Shown one piece after another: positions 19,739-31,331 of a stretch of DNA of 64,000 nt. This DNA is from Methylobacterium sp. Leaf108. Lineage in GTDB: Bacteria > Pseudomonadota > Alphaproteobacteria > Rhizobiales > Beijerinckiaceae. How positions within the stretch are numbered: the stretch's first letter is position 1; each line of letters starts with the position of its first letter. Position numbers and translations under genes: made by a program. The notes beneath the pieces were generated by a model, which saw only the letters and a list, made by a program, of their open reading frames with translations, did not search any database and was not told the DNA's origin. Where the stretch lies: NCBI RefSeq assembly GCF_001423265.1, contig NZ_LMND01000012.1, positions 69,501 through 133,500 on the forward strand, read 5' to 3'.

Positions 19739-20545
19739 ATGATGGATGCGGTCGGCATCGCGAAGGCGGTCGTGCTCGGCGTGGTGGAAGGCGCCACCGA
19801 GTTCATCCCGGTGTCCTCCACCGGACACCAGCTCCTGGTCGGGCACTTCATCGGCTTCAAGTCGCCCAACAACACCTTCGAGGTGCTGATCCAGCTCGGC
19901 GCCATCCTGGCGATCCTGACGGTCTACTTCCGCCGCCTGCTGGGCGTGGCGCTGGCCTTCCCCAACGATCCGCGGGCGCGCCGCTTCGTCTTCGGCATCC
20001 TGATCGCCTTCCTGCCGGCGGCGATCATCGGCGGCCTCCTGTCGAAATACATCAAGTACTACCTGTTCAACCCGTGGATCGTCTGCGCGACCCTGGTGGC
20101 CGGCGGCCTCGTCCTGCTCGTCATCGACGAGACCGACCTCGAGGTCGAGAAACGCGACGTGTTCGACTTCCCCCTGGTGATGGACCTCAAGATCGGCCTG
20201 TTCCAGTGCCTGGCCATGATCCCCGGCGTGTCGCGCTCGGGCGCCACCATCGTCGGCGCGATGCTGATGGGGGCCGACAAGCGCTCGGCCACCGAGTTCT
20301 CGTTCTACCTCGCGATGCCGACGATGGCCGGCGCCTTCGCCAAGGACCTGCTCGACAACTACAAGAACCTCACGGTGGACGACACCGGCCTCATCGTCAT
20401 CGGCTTCATCACCGCCTTCATCTCCGCCCTGATCGTGGTGCGCACGGTGCTCGACTACGTCTCGGCCCACGGCTTCCGGTTGTTCGCCTGGTGGCGGATC
20501 ATCGTCGGGTCGCTCGGGTTCGCGGGCCTGATCGTGTTCGGATAG
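19739..20545 (+). CDS. uppP: Undecaprenyl-diphosphatase
   Basis: A 268-residue membrane enzyme (BacA family) that dephosphorylates undecaprenyl pyrophosphate to recycle the lipid carrier for peptidoglycan and other glycans. The two catalytic signatures are clear: [14 protein letters not shown] at residues 17-30 and [10 protein letters not shown] near residue 162. About eight hydrophobic segments are visible. ATG ATG at 19739 and 19742 give two near-equal starts. It is divergent from the GST gene, with a 227-bp gap that must hold its promoter. Confidence 0.95.
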   Translation: MMDAVGIAKAVVLGVVEGATEFIPVSSTGHQLLVGHFIGFKSPNNTFEVLIQLGAILAILTVYFRRLLGVALAFPNDPRARRFVFGILIAFLPAAIIGGLLSKYIKYYLFNPWIVCATLVAGGLVLLVIDETDLEVEKRDVFDFPLVMDLKIGLFQCLAMIPGVSRSGATIVGAMLMGADKRSATEFSFYLAMPTMAGAFAKDLLDNYKNLTVDDTGLIVIGFITAFISALIVVRTVLDYVSAHGFRLFAWWRIIVGSLGFAGLIVFG

Positions 20546-20660
20546 GCGTCGCGGCAACAGCCACAAGGCGATTGCCTCCACGCGGCCCGTCATGCGAGGG
20601 CTTGCAGCGAAACCGTGTCCGGCCACGCTCGGCCGGCGCATCGCTCGCGAGGCCCTGACG

Positions 20661-22493
20661 ATGGAAGACCGCCCCTTCGCCGACCTGTTTCCGCCGGCCA
20701 CCCGCGAGCGCTGGCTCGGCCTGGTGGAGGGCGTGCTCAAGGGCGGCGATTTCGAGAAGCGGCTAGTCTCGCGCAGCGCCGACGGCATCCGGATCGAACC
20801 GCTCTACGAGGCGGCCGAGCCGGTGGCCCAGCCGATGCGGGCGCCCGGCCCGTGGCGGATCTCCCAGCGCCTCGACCATCCCGATCCGGCCGCCGCCAAC
20901 GCGCTCGCCCTGGCCGACCTCGAAGGCGGCGCCGACGCGCTTACCCTGGTCTTTGCCGGCGCGCCGTCCGCCCGCGGCTACGGGCTCGAAGCCCACGACG
21001 TCACCGCCCTCGAGACCGCCCTGTCGGGCGTGATGCTGCCGCTCATCGGCTTGCGCCTCGACGCCGGCGTCCGTGGCATCGAAGCCGCGGAACTCGTCAA
21101 GGCCCTGGCCGAGGCCCGCGGCGAGGCGCTCGGCGCCCTCGACCTCGATCTCGGTCTCGATCCGATCGGCACCCTGGCGGCCACGGGCGCCGAGGCGGAC
21201 GAGGGTCTGTCGCAGGCCGCCGCGCTGCTGGCGACGTTCGATGCGGCCGGCTTCACCGGCCGCGCCATGCTCGCCGACGGGCGCCCCTATCACGAGGCCG
21301 GCGCCAGCGAGGGGGCGGAACTCGCCGCCGTGCTCGCCACCGCCGTGGCCTACCTGCGCGGCCTCGAGGCCTCCGGCCACGACCTGGCACGGGCGCGCGA
21401 CGCGATCGCCGTGCTGCTGGTGGCCGATGCCGACGAGTTCCTGACCATCGCCAAGTTCCGCGCCATGCGCCGGCTGTGGGCGCGGGTGGAGGCCGCCTGC
21501 GGGCTCGACCCGAAGCCCCTGCGCCTGCATGCCGAGACCGCCTGGCGGATGATGACCCGGCGCGAGCCCTTCACCAACATCCTGCGCACGACGCTCGCCA
21601 CCGCCTCCGCGGGCCTGGGCGGCGCCGATGCGGTCACCGCCCTGCCCTACACCCTGGCACTCGGCCTCTCAGACGGTTTCGCCCGGCGGGTGGCACGCAA
21701 CAGCCAGATCGTGCTGATCGAGGAATCCAACCTCGCCAGGGTCGCCGACCCGGCCGCCGGCGCGGGCAGCTTCGAGACCCTGACGCAATCGCTGGCCGAG
21801 AGCGCCTGGGCCGGCTTCCAGGAGATCGAGCGCGAGGGCGGCATCCTCGCCAGCCTCCGGGCGGGACACCTCCAGAGCCGGATCGCGGCGATGCGGGCGA
21901 CCCGCACCAAGGCGGTGGCGACACGCCGCGAGGCGCTCACCGGCGCCAGCGAATTCCCGAACCTCTACGAGAAGCCCGTCACCGTCCTCGACGTGCCGGC
22001 CGCCGCACCCATGCCGGCGGGCGAGGCCGCCCTGCCCTCGCACCGCCTCGCCGAGCCCTACGAGGCGCTGCGCGACACGTCCGATGCGCATCTGGCATCC
22101 TCGGGCAAGCGCCCGGCGGTGTTCCTGGCCAACCTCGGCCCGGTGGCGGTCTTCAACGCGCGCTCGACCTTCGCGGCCAACGCCTTTGCGGCGGGCGGCA
22201 TCGAGGCCCTGGGCAACGACGGCTTCGTCGAGCCCGCAGCCTTGGCCGAGGCCTTCACCGCATCCGGCGCGGCCATCGCCTGCCTGTGCTCGTCCGATGC
22301 GCTCTACGCCACCCATGCGGTGGTGGCTGCCGAGGCCCTGAAGGCGGCGGGCGCCCGCGAGATCTATCTGGCCGGCAAGCCGGGCGAGCTCGACGCGGCG
22401 CTCAGGCAGGCCGGCGTCACCGGTTACCTCCATGCCGGCGGCGACCTCCTCGCGCTGCTGGGGGCGGCGCTGGCCACGGCGGCCGCGGCCTGA
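20661..22493 (+). CDS. Methylmalonyl-CoA mutase small (beta) subunit
   Basis: A 610-residue protein homologous to the small subunit (MutA/McmB) of methylmalonyl-CoA mutase. The large subunit binds the substrate and cobalamin; the small one is structural and lacks the full cobalamin-binding DxHxxG motif. Visible landmarks are AAEPVAQPMRAPGPWRISQR, LRLHAETAWRMMTRREPFTN, and RNSQIVLIEESNLARVADPA. The start at ATG 20661 removes 23 residues of unconserved upstream reading frame. In methylotrophs this mutase closes the ethylmalonyl-CoA pathway for glyoxylate regeneration. The large subunit is not in this window. Confidence 0.9.
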   Translation: MEDRPFADLFPPATRERWLGLVEGVLKGGDFEKRLVSRSADGIRIEPLYEAAEPVAQPMRAPGPWRISQRLDHPDPAAANALALADLEGGADALTLVFAGAPSARGYGLEAHDVTALETALSGVMLPLIGLRLDAGVRGIEAAELVKALAEARGEALGALDLDLGLDPIGTLAATGAEADEGLSQAAALLATFDAAGFTGRAMLADGRPYHEAGASEGAELAAVLATAVAYLRGLEASGHDLARARDAIAVLLVADADEFLTIAKFRAMRRLWARVEAACGLDPKPLRLHAETAWRMMTRREPFTNILRTTLATASAGLGGADAVTALPYTLALGLSDGFARRVARNSQIVLIEESNLARVADPAAGAGSFETLTQSLAESAWAGFQEIEREGGILASLRAGHLQSRIAAMRATRTKAVATRREALTGASEFPNLYEKPVTVLDVPAAAPMPAGEAALPSHRLAEPYEALRDTSDAHLASSGKRPAVFLANLGPVAVFNARSTFAANAFAAGGIEALGNDGFVEPAALAEAFTASGAAIACLCSSDALYATHAVVAAEALKAAGAREIYLAGKPGELDAALRQAGVTGYLHAGGDLLALLGAALATAAAA

Positions 22494-22565
22494 GCGCCCA
22501 GCCCGCAACCGTTGTGGGCGCTTGGCGGTTTCCCGGGTCCACCAACACGGATCGAGGACATGACG

Positions 22566-22946
22566 ATGCGTCTCCTGAGCCTGGCAGCCCTGACCTCCGC
22601 CATCGCGGTCGCCGCAACGGGGCCGGTGGCCGCCAAGAAGGTCGCCGTCCCCGACCGCTACGACGGCAGCTGGAGCATCGAGGTCATCACCGAGGACGGC
22701 CCCTGCGACCGCGCCTATCGCTACGGCGTGAAGATCGATCGCGGGCAGGCGAGCTATGCGGGCGACGACTTCGACGTGCGCGGGCGCGTCTCCGGCAACG
22801 GCAGCGTCAAGGCGGTGATCGCGCGCGGGTCGGACAGCGCCAGCGTCGTCGGCCGCCTCGGACGTGAGGGCTTGGGCAACGGCACCTGGACCACAAACGG
22901 ACCAGTCCGTTGCACGGGTCGCTGGAACGCCGAACGCCGGGGCTAG
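22566..22946 (+). CDS. Small exported hypothetical protein
   Basis: A 126-residue protein with a signal peptide (MRLLSLAALTSAIAVAATG, then PVAA) and a mature beta-rich domain containing YDGSWSIEVITEDGPCDRAY and a second cysteine near the end (NGPVRCTGRW), which could form a disulfide. ATG 22566 was chosen because GAGGA lies at proper distance, whereas ATG 22560 is too close to it. Related small periplasmic proteins occur widely in Hyphomicrobiales; no function is known. Confidence 0.65.
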   Translation: MRLLSLAALTSAIAVAATGPVAAKKVAVPDRYDGSWSIEVITEDGPCDRAYRYGVKIDRGQASYAGDDFDVRGRVSGNGSVKAVIARGSDSASVVGRLGREGLGNGTWTTNGPVRCTGRWNAERRG

Positions 22947-23079
22947 CCCCGCGATCTGTGCCCCCGGCGTCACAGGCGCGACCCGGCATCACGATCTCGT
23001 CGTTCGGCCCTGTTCCGGCCGGATTCCCTGGTGAATACTCGGATGGCACCGATCTTAGCCATGCCTGAGGCCTTCCCCG

Positions 23080-23508
23080 ATGAAAGCCGTGCTGCTCAGC
23101 CTCGTGACCGTCGTCGCTCTCACGCCGCCGGTGCAGGCGGGGCCTCGGGTTCCCGGTAGCGCGCACGAGATGCTGCTTCCCCTGGAGCAGGCGGCCACCG
23201 CCTGTTTCGCCGAGACCGTGGCGGCCAACCCGCGCAGCATGGCCTTCGCGCGGGCCGGACGCTGGTACGAGGCGGCCAGCGTCACCGGCTTCCTATGCCG
23301 TCCGGAGGTCGACGCCATGGTCGGCGCGCACGACCGGCTCTACGGGCGCGGCACCGGCAACCGCTTTTTCAAGAACGCCTACGCCAGGCACCTCGGGCAG
23401 CAGCTGGCCGACCGGCTCAAGCCGTTCCTCGAGCGCACCGCGGTCGCCAACGCCGAACCACGCGATGGCGCCGCCTCCGATGCGAGCGGCAAGGGCACCG
23501 ACGAGTAG
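23080..23508 (+). CDS. Small exported hypothetical protein
   Basis: A 142-residue protein that begins with a signal peptide (MKAVLLSLVTVVALTPPVQA) and continues with a helical domain having two cysteines (ATACFAE and GFLCRPE). The C-terminal 20 residues are polar and low-complexity. It is not recognised. It is followed by a convergent gap and then the chemoreceptor gene on the opposite strand. Confidence 0.6.
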   Translation: MKAVLLSLVTVVALTPPVQAGPRVPGSAHEMLLPLEQAATACFAETVAANPRSMAFARAGRWYEAASVTGFLCRPEVDAMVGAHDRLYGRGTGNRFFKNAYARHLGQQLADRLKPFLERTAVANAEPRDGAASDASGKGTDE

Positions 23509-23675
23509 AGCGGGAAGCGATCCGCGACGTGGCGGAAGCGGCCCGGGGGTCGGGCAGACCGCGAGCCGCGTCGTACGGTGTCCTGTCGATCACGTCGTGG
23601 TGCGGAAACGGGCTTCGCTTGCGGGCCGCGCGGGCTCGGCGATGCGGTTCCGGCTCGATTCGAGCGGGAACCGTC

Positions 23676-25151
23676 TCAGGCCAGGGCCCTGGCCGAGACG
23701 GCGACCCGGCGAACCGAGGCGTCGATCTCTCCGGCGGTCTGCGAGATGCCCTCCATGCTCTCGCGTACGAGCTGTACGCTCTTTGCCGCGTTCTGCATGT
23801 TCAGGGACATGTCGCGGGTGACGGCGGATTGCTCGGTCACCGCCGAGGACACGCTCAGCGAGATCTCGCTCAGATGCGCGATGGTCGCGGTGATCGCCGT
23901 GATCGCGTCGACGGCCTGGTCCGTGGCCGCCTGCACGGCGCCGATCTGGGTGCCGATCTCCTGGGTCGCCCGCGACGATTGGGCGGCGAGCGCCTTCACC
24001 TCCGTGGCGACCACGGCAAAGCCCCGTCCCGCTTCGCCGGCCCGCGCCGCCTCGATGGTGGCGTTGAGTGCCAGGAGGTTGGTCTGGTCGGCGATGGAGC
24101 GGATCAGGCTCACGGCCTCGCCGATCCTGTCGGCGGCCGTTGTCAGGCCCGAGATGATGCCATTGGCTTCGCGGGCGCGCACGACGGCATCGTCCGCCGC
24201 GGTCCTCGCCTCCGTGGCGTGCCGGCTCAATTCCTCGATGGAGGCGGCGAACTCCTCGGCCCCCGCGGCGATGGCCTGGACGTTGCCGGAGGTCTCGACG
24301 GCGCTGTCCGTCGTCTTCTGGGCGCGGACGGCCACGTCGGACATCGCGTGGGTGATCGCCTCGATGTCGCCGTCGATGACCTTCTGGCCGGCGATCCGGC
24401 GCATGCGGTCGTTCACCTGCTGCGTCACGTCCGTCGCGAACTTGACGACCGAGGAAGGCCGGCCCTCCGCGTCGAGGATCGGGTTGTAGGCACCCATGAT
24501 CCACACGATGCGGCCGTCCTTGGCCTGGCGCTGGAACTCGCCGGCTTGATAGCGGCCCTCGGCGAGCGCCGCCCAGAAGGCCGCGTAGGCGGGGCTATCG
24601 CGCTCGGCTTCGCTGACGAAAAGGCTGTGGTGACGGCCGCGGACTTCCTCGATCCGGTAGCCCATGGTGGACAGGAAGTTCTCGTTGGCGTCGGTGATGG
24701 TGCCGTCGAGGGTGAAATGGATGACCGCCTGGGACCGGTCGAGCGCCGCGATCTGCCCCTGATAGACGGCGTCGCGGGCCTTCTGGGCGGTGATGTCGGT
24801 GGCGAACTTCACGATCTTGACCGGACGCCCGCGGCGATCGAGCACCGGGTTGTAGGACGCCTGGATGTAGATCGTCCGCCCGCCCTTGCCGACCCGCTTG
24901 AACTCGCGCGACTGGAACTGGCCCTGGCGAAGCTGCTCCCAGAACGCCCGGTACTCGGCGCTGTCCCGCTCGGCCTCGGGGACCAGCATGGCGTGCGGCC
25001 GCCCCTCGATCTCGTCGAGGCGATAGCCGATCACGTCGAGGAAGGGCTGGTTGGCCCGCAGGATGCGCCCGTCGAGCGAAAATTCGATCCGCCCGAGCGA
25101 CTTGTCGAGCGCACGCAGAACCGCGGAATCGGACAGGATATTGAGCGACAT
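23676..25151 (-). CDS. Soluble methyl-accepting chemotaxis protein with two PAS domains
   Basis: A 491-residue chemoreceptor without membrane segments. Two PAS-PAC modules (about 10-125 and 130-250) are closely similar to each other ([16 protein letters not shown] vs [28 protein letters not shown] vs [12 protein letters not shown]), so they arose by internal duplication. The signalling domain at about 265-485 has the hairpin-tip region [20 protein letters not shown] followed by GRGFAVVA, which contacts CheA and CheW. A cytosolic redox, light or energy sensor is likely; the cofactor is not evident. ATG 25151 was chosen; a TTG at 25181 would add ten residues. Confidence 0.9.
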   Translation of the reverse strand: MSLNILSDSAVLRALDKSLGRIEFSLDGRILRANQPFLDVIGYRLDEIEGRPHAMLVPEAERDSAEYRAFWEQLRQGQFQSREFKRVGKGGRTIYIQASYNPVLDRRGRPVKIVKFATDITAQKARDAVYQGQIAALDRSQAVIHFTLDGTITDANENFLSTMGYRIEEVRGRHHSLFVSEAERDSPAYAAFWAALAEGRYQAGEFQRQAKDGRIVWIMGAYNPILDAEGRPSSVVKFATDVTQQVNDRMRRIAGQKVIDGDIEAITHAMSDVAVRAQKTTDSAVETSGNVQAIAAGAEEFAASIEELSRHATEARTAADDAVVRAREANGIISGLTTAADRIGEAVSLIRSIADQTNLLALNATIEAARAGEAGRGFAVVATEVKALAAQSSRATQEIGTQIGAVQAATDQAVDAITAITATIAHLSEISLSVSSAVTEQSAVTRDMSLNMQNAAKSVQLVRESMEGISQTAGEIDASVRRVAVSARALA

Positions 25152-25186
25152 GTTGGACAACCCAGGAGCGGCACTGGGCAATCCTA

Positions 25187-25329
25187 TCCCGGCATTGATA
25201 AAATTCGATTAAAATTGCCGCTTTTTGAGAGATATAACCAATTTGTCCGCATCGATGAACAATTCGAGAGTTCTATATCGGATTTGTACCGCCTAAAGTA
25301 TAAAATATACAATCGATATATGACGCTGG
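25187..25329. other. AT-rich intergenic pocket upstream of the chemoreceptor gene
   Basis: About 140 bases with long A/T runs, very different from both neighbours. It lies between the lepA stop and the chemoreceptor start and probably contains the chemoreceptor promoter. One plus-strand frame stays open through it but has no start of its own. Confidence 0.5.
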
Positions 25330-27135
<1,806 letters not shown>

Positions 27136-27273
27136 CGAGAATTGGCTCTCCGGCGCGGCGCGGCCCGTCGGCTTGAGGCGAGGGCCCGGCGCACGGTCTG
27201 TCGGCTTCTAGGAACGGACCCGCGAGATAGCAGTGCCGCCCGCCAGCGCCAAGCGAGCGTGGCGTCGCGCCGG

Positions 27274-29373
27274 TCAGAGCAGCGCGACGGTGGAGGAGAC
27301 GTCGGGGCTCTGCAGGGACGTGAGTTCGCCGAAGGTGCGCCTGGCCAGATCGCGGGCGATGGAGCAGCGCCGCTGCGCCGCCGTCGACTCAGGCCCCTCG
27401 GCCGCGGCGGCGAGCCGTCCGTAGGCGTTGGCGAGGTCGAGGAAGCCGAGGCGGGCGGCGGCCACAGCGATGGTCTGCGCTTCCCGGGCCGAGCTCGCGG
27501 CATCGCCTGCGGTCTCCAGGAGCGACATGAAGGCTCGCAGGGTGCCCTGGGCGGCGGCGAGGCCGAGTTCGGACCGCAGGCTATCGTAGCAGGCCCGCTC
27601 GAACACCGCCGGCCGGCTCGGGCGCTGACCGCCTTCACCGGCATCCAGGAGGACGAAGGCGGAGAGCTGCCGCGCCACCGCCTCGGCGAGGGAGGCGCGG
27701 TCGAACGGCTTGGCGAGGTGGTCGTTGATTCCCGCCTCCGTGAAGGCGCGCACCCGCTGGGGCATCACGTCGGCGGTCAGGGCGAGGATCGGCACGCGGC
27801 GCGAGGGATGCTGCAGGGCGCGGATGCGGCGGGCGGCGGTCAAGCCGTCCATCACCGGCATCACCATGTCCATCAGCACGAGATCGTAGGTCCGGGCCTG
27901 GACCGCCTCCACGGCGGCCAGGCCATCGCCGACGACGTCGACGACGCAGCCGGACCTTTCGAGCATCGCCCGCACCACCTCCTGGTCGATGGCGCCGTCC
28001 TCGGCCAGGAGCACGCGGGTGGGGCGCGTCAAGGCCACTTCCATCGCCGCCGGGGCGGGCTCGGCTTCGAGGGATGCCGGCAGCACCACGGAGAACCGGT
28101 AGGCGGCCGCCTCGCCGGGCCGGGTCGTCCGGTCGAGGCGCCCTCCCATCAGCCCGATCAAGCGCTGGGCCATGGCGAGGCCGAGGCCGCCGCCGTCGAT
28201 GAGGGCCGCCCGTGGCAGCACCGTGACGTTGGTCTGGTCGGGGACCGTCGCGACGATGGCGATGCGCAGCACGTCCGCCCCCTGCCCGAGGCGGGGGCCG
28301 AGGACCGAGAGGCGGATCGCTCCGGCCTGGGCCACGCCGACCGCGTCGTTGAGGAGGTTCAGGAGGATCTGGCGCAGGCGGCGCTCGTCGCCCGTCACCT
28401 GCGCGGGCAGGTCGTGGCCGAAGCTGGTGTCGAGGATCAGGCCCTTGCCCTCGGCGGCCGGGCGGACGAGGTCGACGACGCCGGCGATCACGGCCACCGG
28501 GGCGAAGCTGCGCCGTTCGATCCGCAGGTCGCCGGTCTCGGATTTCGCGTAGTCGAGGATGTCGTCCACCGCCACGAGCAGGGTCTCGGTGGCGGCCTCG
28601 ACGAGGGCGAGGTGGCGGCGCTGCTGCGGTTCGAGCGGGCCGCCGTCGGTGAGGAGGTCGATGAAGCCGCGGATGGCGGTGAGCGGCGTGCGGATCTCGT
28701 GGCTCATCAGGCCGATGAACTCGGATTTCGCGCGGGTGGTGTTCTCGGCCCTGGCCCGGCCGAGCTCGGCCGCATCGCGGGCCATGCGCCACTCGTCGGA
28801 CTGGTTGCGCCGCTCGGTGACGTCGCGCAGGCACGACAGGATGGTGGGGCCGCCCTCGGCCACGCCATCGGCCACGGGGTCGTTGACGGCCTCGACCCAG
28901 ATCCAGTGGCCGTCGGCATGGCGCATGCGCACCGCGAGGACCACGCTGCGGCCGGTCGCCTCGACGGCCGCGTCCGCCGCGTCGAAGGCCGCGAGGTCGT
29001 CCGGGTGGACGCGCCCGCGCAGGACGGTGGCGTCGCTGCCGGTACCGAACAGGCGCGCGAACGAGGGGGTCGCGTAGGTGGCGGGCTCGCCGGAACGGCG
29101 CAGCAGGACGACGTCGGTCATGCCCTGGGCGACGACCCGCTCCGGCGCCACCTGCAGCCGGGGGCCGTCCCCGTCCGGGGCCGACCGGCCTCGTTCGGCG
29201 GCGGCGATGGCGACGATGGTCGAGAGGCGCAGGCGCGCTTCCTCGGCCGAGCTTGGGTCGGCGGCGCTCCCCGGCAGGATCCGGGCGACGGCCCGGCTCC
29301 AGGCGCGGGCGAACCCGATCCTGACGGACCGCAGGAGGGTTCCGGGCGAACCGCCTTCACGCAACCGACTCAT
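27274..29373 (-). CDS. Hybrid histidine kinase with degenerate ATPase and HPt domains (probable pseudokinase)
   Basis: A 699-residue protein: N-terminal region, PAS/PAC domain (about 78-188), HisKA with intact SHEIRTP (His225), an ATPase-like domain (about 325-432), a receiver domain with Asp502 in LVLMDMVMPVMDG and Lys555, and a C-terminal HPt-like helical segment (about 590-660). The N-box reads NLLNDAV with Asp343 where Asn is expected. The G1 box DxGxGI and the F box are missing (ATVPDQ at 375-380); only G2 remains (GGGLGL). In the HPt segment Gln633 stands where the phospho-His should be (REAQTIAVAAARLG). Autophosphorylation is therefore doubtful, but the receiver looks functional. No membrane segment is seen. 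Confidence 0.85.
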   Translation of the reverse strand: MSRLREGGSPGTLLRSVRIGFARAWSRAVARILPGSAADPSSAEEARLRLSTIVAIAAAERGRSAPDGDGPRLQVAPERVVAQGMTDVVLLRRSGEPATYATPSFARLFGTGSDATVLRGRVHPDDLAAFDAADAAVEATGRSVVLAVRMRHADGHWIWVEAVNDPVADGVAEGGPTILSCLRDVTERRNQSDEWRMARDAAELGRARAENTTRAKSEFIGLMSHEIRTPLTAIRGFIDLLTDGGPLEPQQRRHLALVEAATETLLVAVDDILDYAKSETGDLRIERRSFAPVAVIAGVVDLVRPAAEGKGLILDTSFGHDLPAQVTGDERRLRQILLNLLNDAVGVAQAGAIRLSVLGPRLGQGADVLRIAIVATVPDQTNVTVLPRAALIDGGGLGLAMAQRLIGLMGGRLDRTTRPGEAAAYRFSVVLPASLEAEPAPAAMEVALTRPTRVLLAEDGAIDQEVVRAMLERSGCVVDVVGDGLAAVEAVQARTYDLVLMDMVMPVMDGLTAARRIRALQHPSRRVPILALTADVMPQRVRAFTEAGINDHLAKPFDRASLAEAVARQLSAFVLLDAGEGGQRPSRPAVFERACYDSLRSELGLAAAQGTLRAFMSLLETAGDAASSAREAQTIAVAAARLGFLDLANAYGRLAAAAEGPESTAAQRRCSIARDLARRTFGELTSLQSPDVSSTVALL

Positions 29374-29479
29374 GACACTCCGCACGCATGGAACCGACCG
29401 CGGGCGATCGGGCCCGCGGCCCGATCCTAGCGGCTCAGTCGTTTCGAATGCGTAGCGGCGCCGGCCGCTGGTCGTGCTG

Positions 29480-30271
29480 TCAGGCGGCCGGCCCGCCGGC
29501 CCCGGCACGGTCGGAGGCGGCCATCTCCACCAGGACCTTGCGCAGGCTGCCCATGTCCCGCACCGGGCTCGGATAGGGGATGCGGGCGGTGCGGTCGCCG
29601 GCCAGCAGGTCCATTCCCTCCGGGTCGATCCCTGTCAGCCGCCAGTTCGCCGTGGCGTCGCCCGCATAGGCCGCCAGGGCATCGGCGTGGTCGGCGTTCA
29701 TATGGGAGACGGCGCCCGCCTCGCCGGCGACGATCGCCTCGCACCCCGAGAGGTCGAGGAGGAGTTCGGCCTTGGTCAGGGTCGCGGCCTTGGCGAATCC
29801 CCCGTTGAGGTGGCCGGCGGTGGGCTCCAGGGCGAAGAACGCGAAGTCGGGAAAATCGGCGTAGAGCTTGGCCTTGGGGTGGCGCATCAGGAAGCGCTCC
29901 CGCGCCCGCGCCTCCTCCGTCCGGCGTACGAGGCCAGTCACCGTCAGGCGCGGATGGGCCAGGGGGTCGCCCTTGCCGCCGGCGCTGAACAGGAGCGAGG
30001 CGCGCGGGTCTTTGAGCAGGTTGCGGGTGTGGCCGGACAGGCGCGAGAGCAGCATCAGCGGCGTCCCGTCGACGTCGGTGGCCATCGTCACCAGCGAGGC
30101 GAAGGGGGTGCCGTCATCCGGATCGAGGGTGGCGAGCGCCCCCGAGCGGACGGTCCGCAGGAGGTGCCGGGCGAGCCCGATGGCGTCGAACGGCGCCTCC
30201 GAGGCCGGAAGCGGTTGCGCGGGGCCGCGACGCGGCTCGGAGAGGGGCGGTGGGGTCTCGTCGCTGGCCAT
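29480..30271 (-). CDS. HugZ-like pyridoxamine 5'-phosphate oxidase family protein
   Basis: A 263-residue protein with an FMN-binding split-barrel domain (about 28-170; ARHLLRTVRSGALATLDPDD, then FASLVTMATDVDG and LLSRLSGHTRN) and a C-terminal DUF2470 domain (about 180-260) with the conserved VSHMNADHADALAAYA. This two-domain form is typical of heme-utilisation proteins HugZ/HutZ, which degrade heme. Whether it acts on heme here is inferred. The gene is divergent from chvI. Confidence 0.85.
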   Translation of the reverse strand: MASDETPPPLSEPRRGPAQPLPASEAPFDAIGLARHLLRTVRSGALATLDPDDGTPFASLVTMATDVDGTPLMLLSRLSGHTRNLLKDPRASLLFSAGGKGDPLAHPRLTVTGLVRRTEEARARERFLMRHPKAKLYADFPDFAFFALEPTAGHLNGGFAKAATLTKAELLLDLSGCEAIVAGEAGAVSHMNADHADALAAYAGDATANWRLTGIDPEGMDLLAGDRTARIPYPSPVRDMGSLRKVLVEMAASDRAGAGGPAA

Positions 30272-30599
30272 GGCGGATCGAATTCCTCGAGTGCGGCGGG
30301 TGGGGTGAGCATAGCCCGGGCGGCCCGCACGTCACGGGGTCACGCCCCGCGACCTCTTCGCCGGAGGGCTCGCGGCACGGGGTGGCCGCCTGCGGAATAT
30401 CCCGCCCCTTACGGTCAAGCTACCACGACCGCTCGCTTTTTTAGATCGCACCGGCTACAGGGGATGACTCTCCGCGCGAATGCGGCCCGTCTCGGACACG
30501 GCCGCGACCGCGTTTTGCCGGACCCTTTCGCCAGGGCCGGATGCGGAGGCGCTGGCTCGTGACGGGCCCGTGGGCCGCATCCGAGCAATAGGGAACGCC
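30272..30599. other. Divergent intergenic region between the HugZ-like gene and chvI
   Basis: A 328-bp gap that should hold promoters for both directions. A short A/T-containing stretch with a TTTTTT run lies near 30438-30443. No clear -35/-10 pair, riboswitch or gene was found. Confidence 0.4.
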
Positions 30600-31310
30600 A
30601 TGCCGACCATTGCCCTCGTCGACGACGACCGCAACATCCTCACCTCCGTCTCGATCGCGCTGGAGACGGAAGGCTACCGCATCCAGACCTATACGGACGG
30701 CGCCTCGGCCCTCGACGGGCTCAAGCACTCGCCCCCGGACCTCGCGATCTTCGACATCAAGATGCCGCGCATGGACGGCATGGAGCTGCTGCGCCGCCTG
30801 CGGCAGAAATCCGACCTGCCGGTCATCTTCCTCACCTCGAAGGACGAGGAGATCGACGAGTTGTTCGGCCTCAAGATGGGTGCGGACGACTTCATCCATA
30901 AGCCGTTCTCGCAGCGCCTGCTTGTGGAGCGCGTCAAGGCGGTCCTGCGCCGGTTCGCGCCCAAGGACGGCCCGGGTGCGGCCGCCCGCGAGGCCGATGC
31001 TGCCGCCCGGTCCCTGGAGCGCGGCCTCCTGATGATGGACCCCGAGCGCCACACCTGCACCTGGAAGGGCGAGCCCGTGACCCTCACGGTCACCGAGTTC
31101 CTGATCCTGCAGGCCCTGGCGCATCGCCCCGGCGTCGTGAAGAGCCGCAACGCCCTGATGGACGCCGCCTACGACGACCAGGTCTACGTCGACGACCGCA
31201 CCATCGACAGCCACATCAAGCGGCTGCGCAAGAAGTTCAAGGTGGTGGACACCAACTTCGACATGATCGAAACCCTCTACGGCGTTGGCTACCGCTTCAA
31301 GGAAAGCTGA
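30600..31310 (+). CDS. chvI: OmpR-family response regulator ChvI
   Basis: A 236-residue two-domain regulator. The receiver has the acidic pocket LVDDDR and the phospho-acceptor Asp52 in [12 protein letters not shown]. The C-terminal winged helix (about 140-235) ends with [17 protein letters not shown]. Sequence and neighbours match ChvI/ExoR-pathway regulators that control acid response, envelope and exopolysaccharide genes in Hyphomicrobiales. The ATG at 30600 is preceded by AGGGAA; a longer reading frame upstream is not conserved-looking. The cognate kinase gene follows 21 bases later. Confidence 0.93.
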   Translation: MPTIALVDDDRNILTSVSIALETEGYRIQTYTDGASALDGLKHSPPDLAIFDIKMPRMDGMELLRRLRQKSDLPVIFLTSKDEEIDELFGLKMGADDFIHKPFSQRLLVERVKAVLRRFAPKDGPGAAAREADAAARSLERGLLMMDPERHTCTWKGEPVTLTVTEFLILQALAHRPGVVKSRNALMDAAYDDQVYVDDRTIDSHIKRLRKKFKVVDTNFDMIETLYGVGYRFKES

Positions 31311-31331
31311 GGCGCGCCGCCCCTTCGATTC

